This document shows positions 45,345 to 45,842 of a DNA stretch of 45,842 nucleotides, one piece after another. The stretch's first letter is position 1; the number at the start of each line of letters is the position of its first letter. The position numbers and the translations under genes are program-made. The notes beneath the pieces were generated by a model. That model saw only the letters and a program-made list of their open reading frames with translations. It searched no databases and was not told the DNA's origin. Origin of the DNA: Cristatella mucedo (taxonomy: Eukaryota; Bryozoa; Phylactolaemata; Cristatellidae); NCBI GenBank assembly GCA_009760855.2, contig WPIO01000028.1:4707501-4753342 (forward strand), given 5' to 3'.

Positions 45345-45445
45345 AGCACCGATCAGTTGACCAGAAACAATTGCACTCGCAGCAGGTTTCGAACCGGGGA
45401 GTCTCGCGAAATCTTTGACACTAGCCAACTTTGCCAATGTCGTAG
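45345..45445 (-). mobile_element. tRNA-like SINE fragment, minus strand
   Basis: On the minus strand, GGCTAGTGTCAAAGATTTCG resembles an A-box region. CCCCGGTTCGAAACCTGCTG has a near-perfect B box (GGTTCGAAACC). The 3' body is not assignable to SINE1 or SINE2. Confidence 0.45.
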
Positions 45446-45685
45446 CCCAACTATGGATTTAGTGTGCGCACTCGCTAACCTCCACAGCTGGCCACGCAGT
45501 CGCCAGTAGCTGTGCATCTGCAGCTGTCGATCCTGCCGCTGCTGCTCGGTGGGTGCATCTGCCTCTTCCTGCACGACTCGGCACCGGCATCAGCTTCCGG
45601 CTGTGTGCTTAGCTCAGTAGCTCAGGCAGCTGGAGCTCAGCCGCAGCGCACTGCCAGCTGAGTTGTCGGACGTTTGTCGTTCCAG

Positions 45686-45836
45686 GCTATGGTCGTCTGT
45701 TGGCAGTAGACCTGATCAGCACAAGGCCAATCATAGGGCTCGGCTTGGCCATACAGGGAACACTTACACCGATGGCATCTTCATCAGTGAAGTGCCCACC
45801 GTGGGCCAGCCAAGGGCACGGGCCTGGTGGAAGTCG
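45686..45836 (+). CDS. Exon encoding the first half of a PDZ domain, with two frame breaks
   Basis: An acceptor (CGTTTGTCGTTCCAG) ends at 45685, and a donor GTAAGC starts at 45837. Entered in phase 1, the exon reads YGRLLAVDLISTRPI, then GLGLAIQG (45736-45759), the carboxylate-binding loop and second strand of a PDZ domain. The match then moves frame: NTYTDGIFISEVPTVG (45759-45805), the usual GIFIS.V strand. It moves again: GPAKGTGLVEVG (from 45803), the usual GPA...GL..GD turn. Each shift lies at a GGG run (45756-45758 and 45803-45805). PDZ domains bind C-terminal peptides and scaffold membrane complexes. The remaining half (after VG|D) would lie beyond the window. The upstream in-frame TAG, near 45608, precedes the acceptor. 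Indels from sequencing are the likeliest explanation; a pseudogene is the alternative. Confidence 0.7.
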
Positions 45837-45842
45837 GTAAGC

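Overview
This is animal nuclear DNA. There are no dense bacterial-style reading frames. It carries CpG-rich promoter-type DNA, consensus splice sites, many microsatellites, tRNA-derived SINEs with A/B-box heads, and many 5'-truncated non-LTR retrotransposons of the CR1/L2 type with (ATT)n-like tails. I cannot name the species. The pattern fits an invertebrate with a fairly large, repeat-rich genome and long introns. Most open frames are short and random or lie inside repeats.

Layout. Positions 1-4325 are repeat-bearing intergenic DNA: a LINE-tailed SINE, LINE fragments, and a cluster of GCGGAGT motifs. Positions 4330-6900 are a strong CpG island with a convincing first coding exon at 5437-5653 on the + strand. 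It encodes a signal-peptide-like segment, a very short luminal part and a membrane span, and ends at a GTGAGT donor. From about 7 kb to 45.6 kb the DNA looks intronic or intergenic. It holds at least three LINE lineages (here A, B, C), two SINE families (here SINE1 and SINE2), long (CT)n, (GT)n, (AT)n and (AG)n tracts, a small minisatellite, two adjacent perfect palindromes near 13.05 kb, and a long hairpin near 15.17 kb. Two or three low-confidence internal exon candidates or ORFs lie at 32.8, 36.6 and 36.9 kb. At the right edge (45686-45836) a second convincing exon encodes the first half of a PDZ domain and ends at a GTAAGC donor.

How it fits together. The 5437-5653 exon ends in phase 1 and the PDZ exon at 45686 opens in phase 1 on the same strand. 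The simplest model is therefore one + strand gene whose product is a membrane-anchored protein with a cytoplasmic PDZ domain, with most of this window as intron. The join is an inference. The PDZ exon reads through three frames in turn. Both shifts sit at GGG runs, where one extra G would restore the frame, so assembly error is more likely than gene death, though a pseudogene is possible.

The main mobile-element observation is that SINE1 carries the 3' hairpin tail of LINE A, which suggests it is copied by the LINE A enzyme. No LINE copy here keeps the catalytic core of reverse transcriptase, so all look dead.
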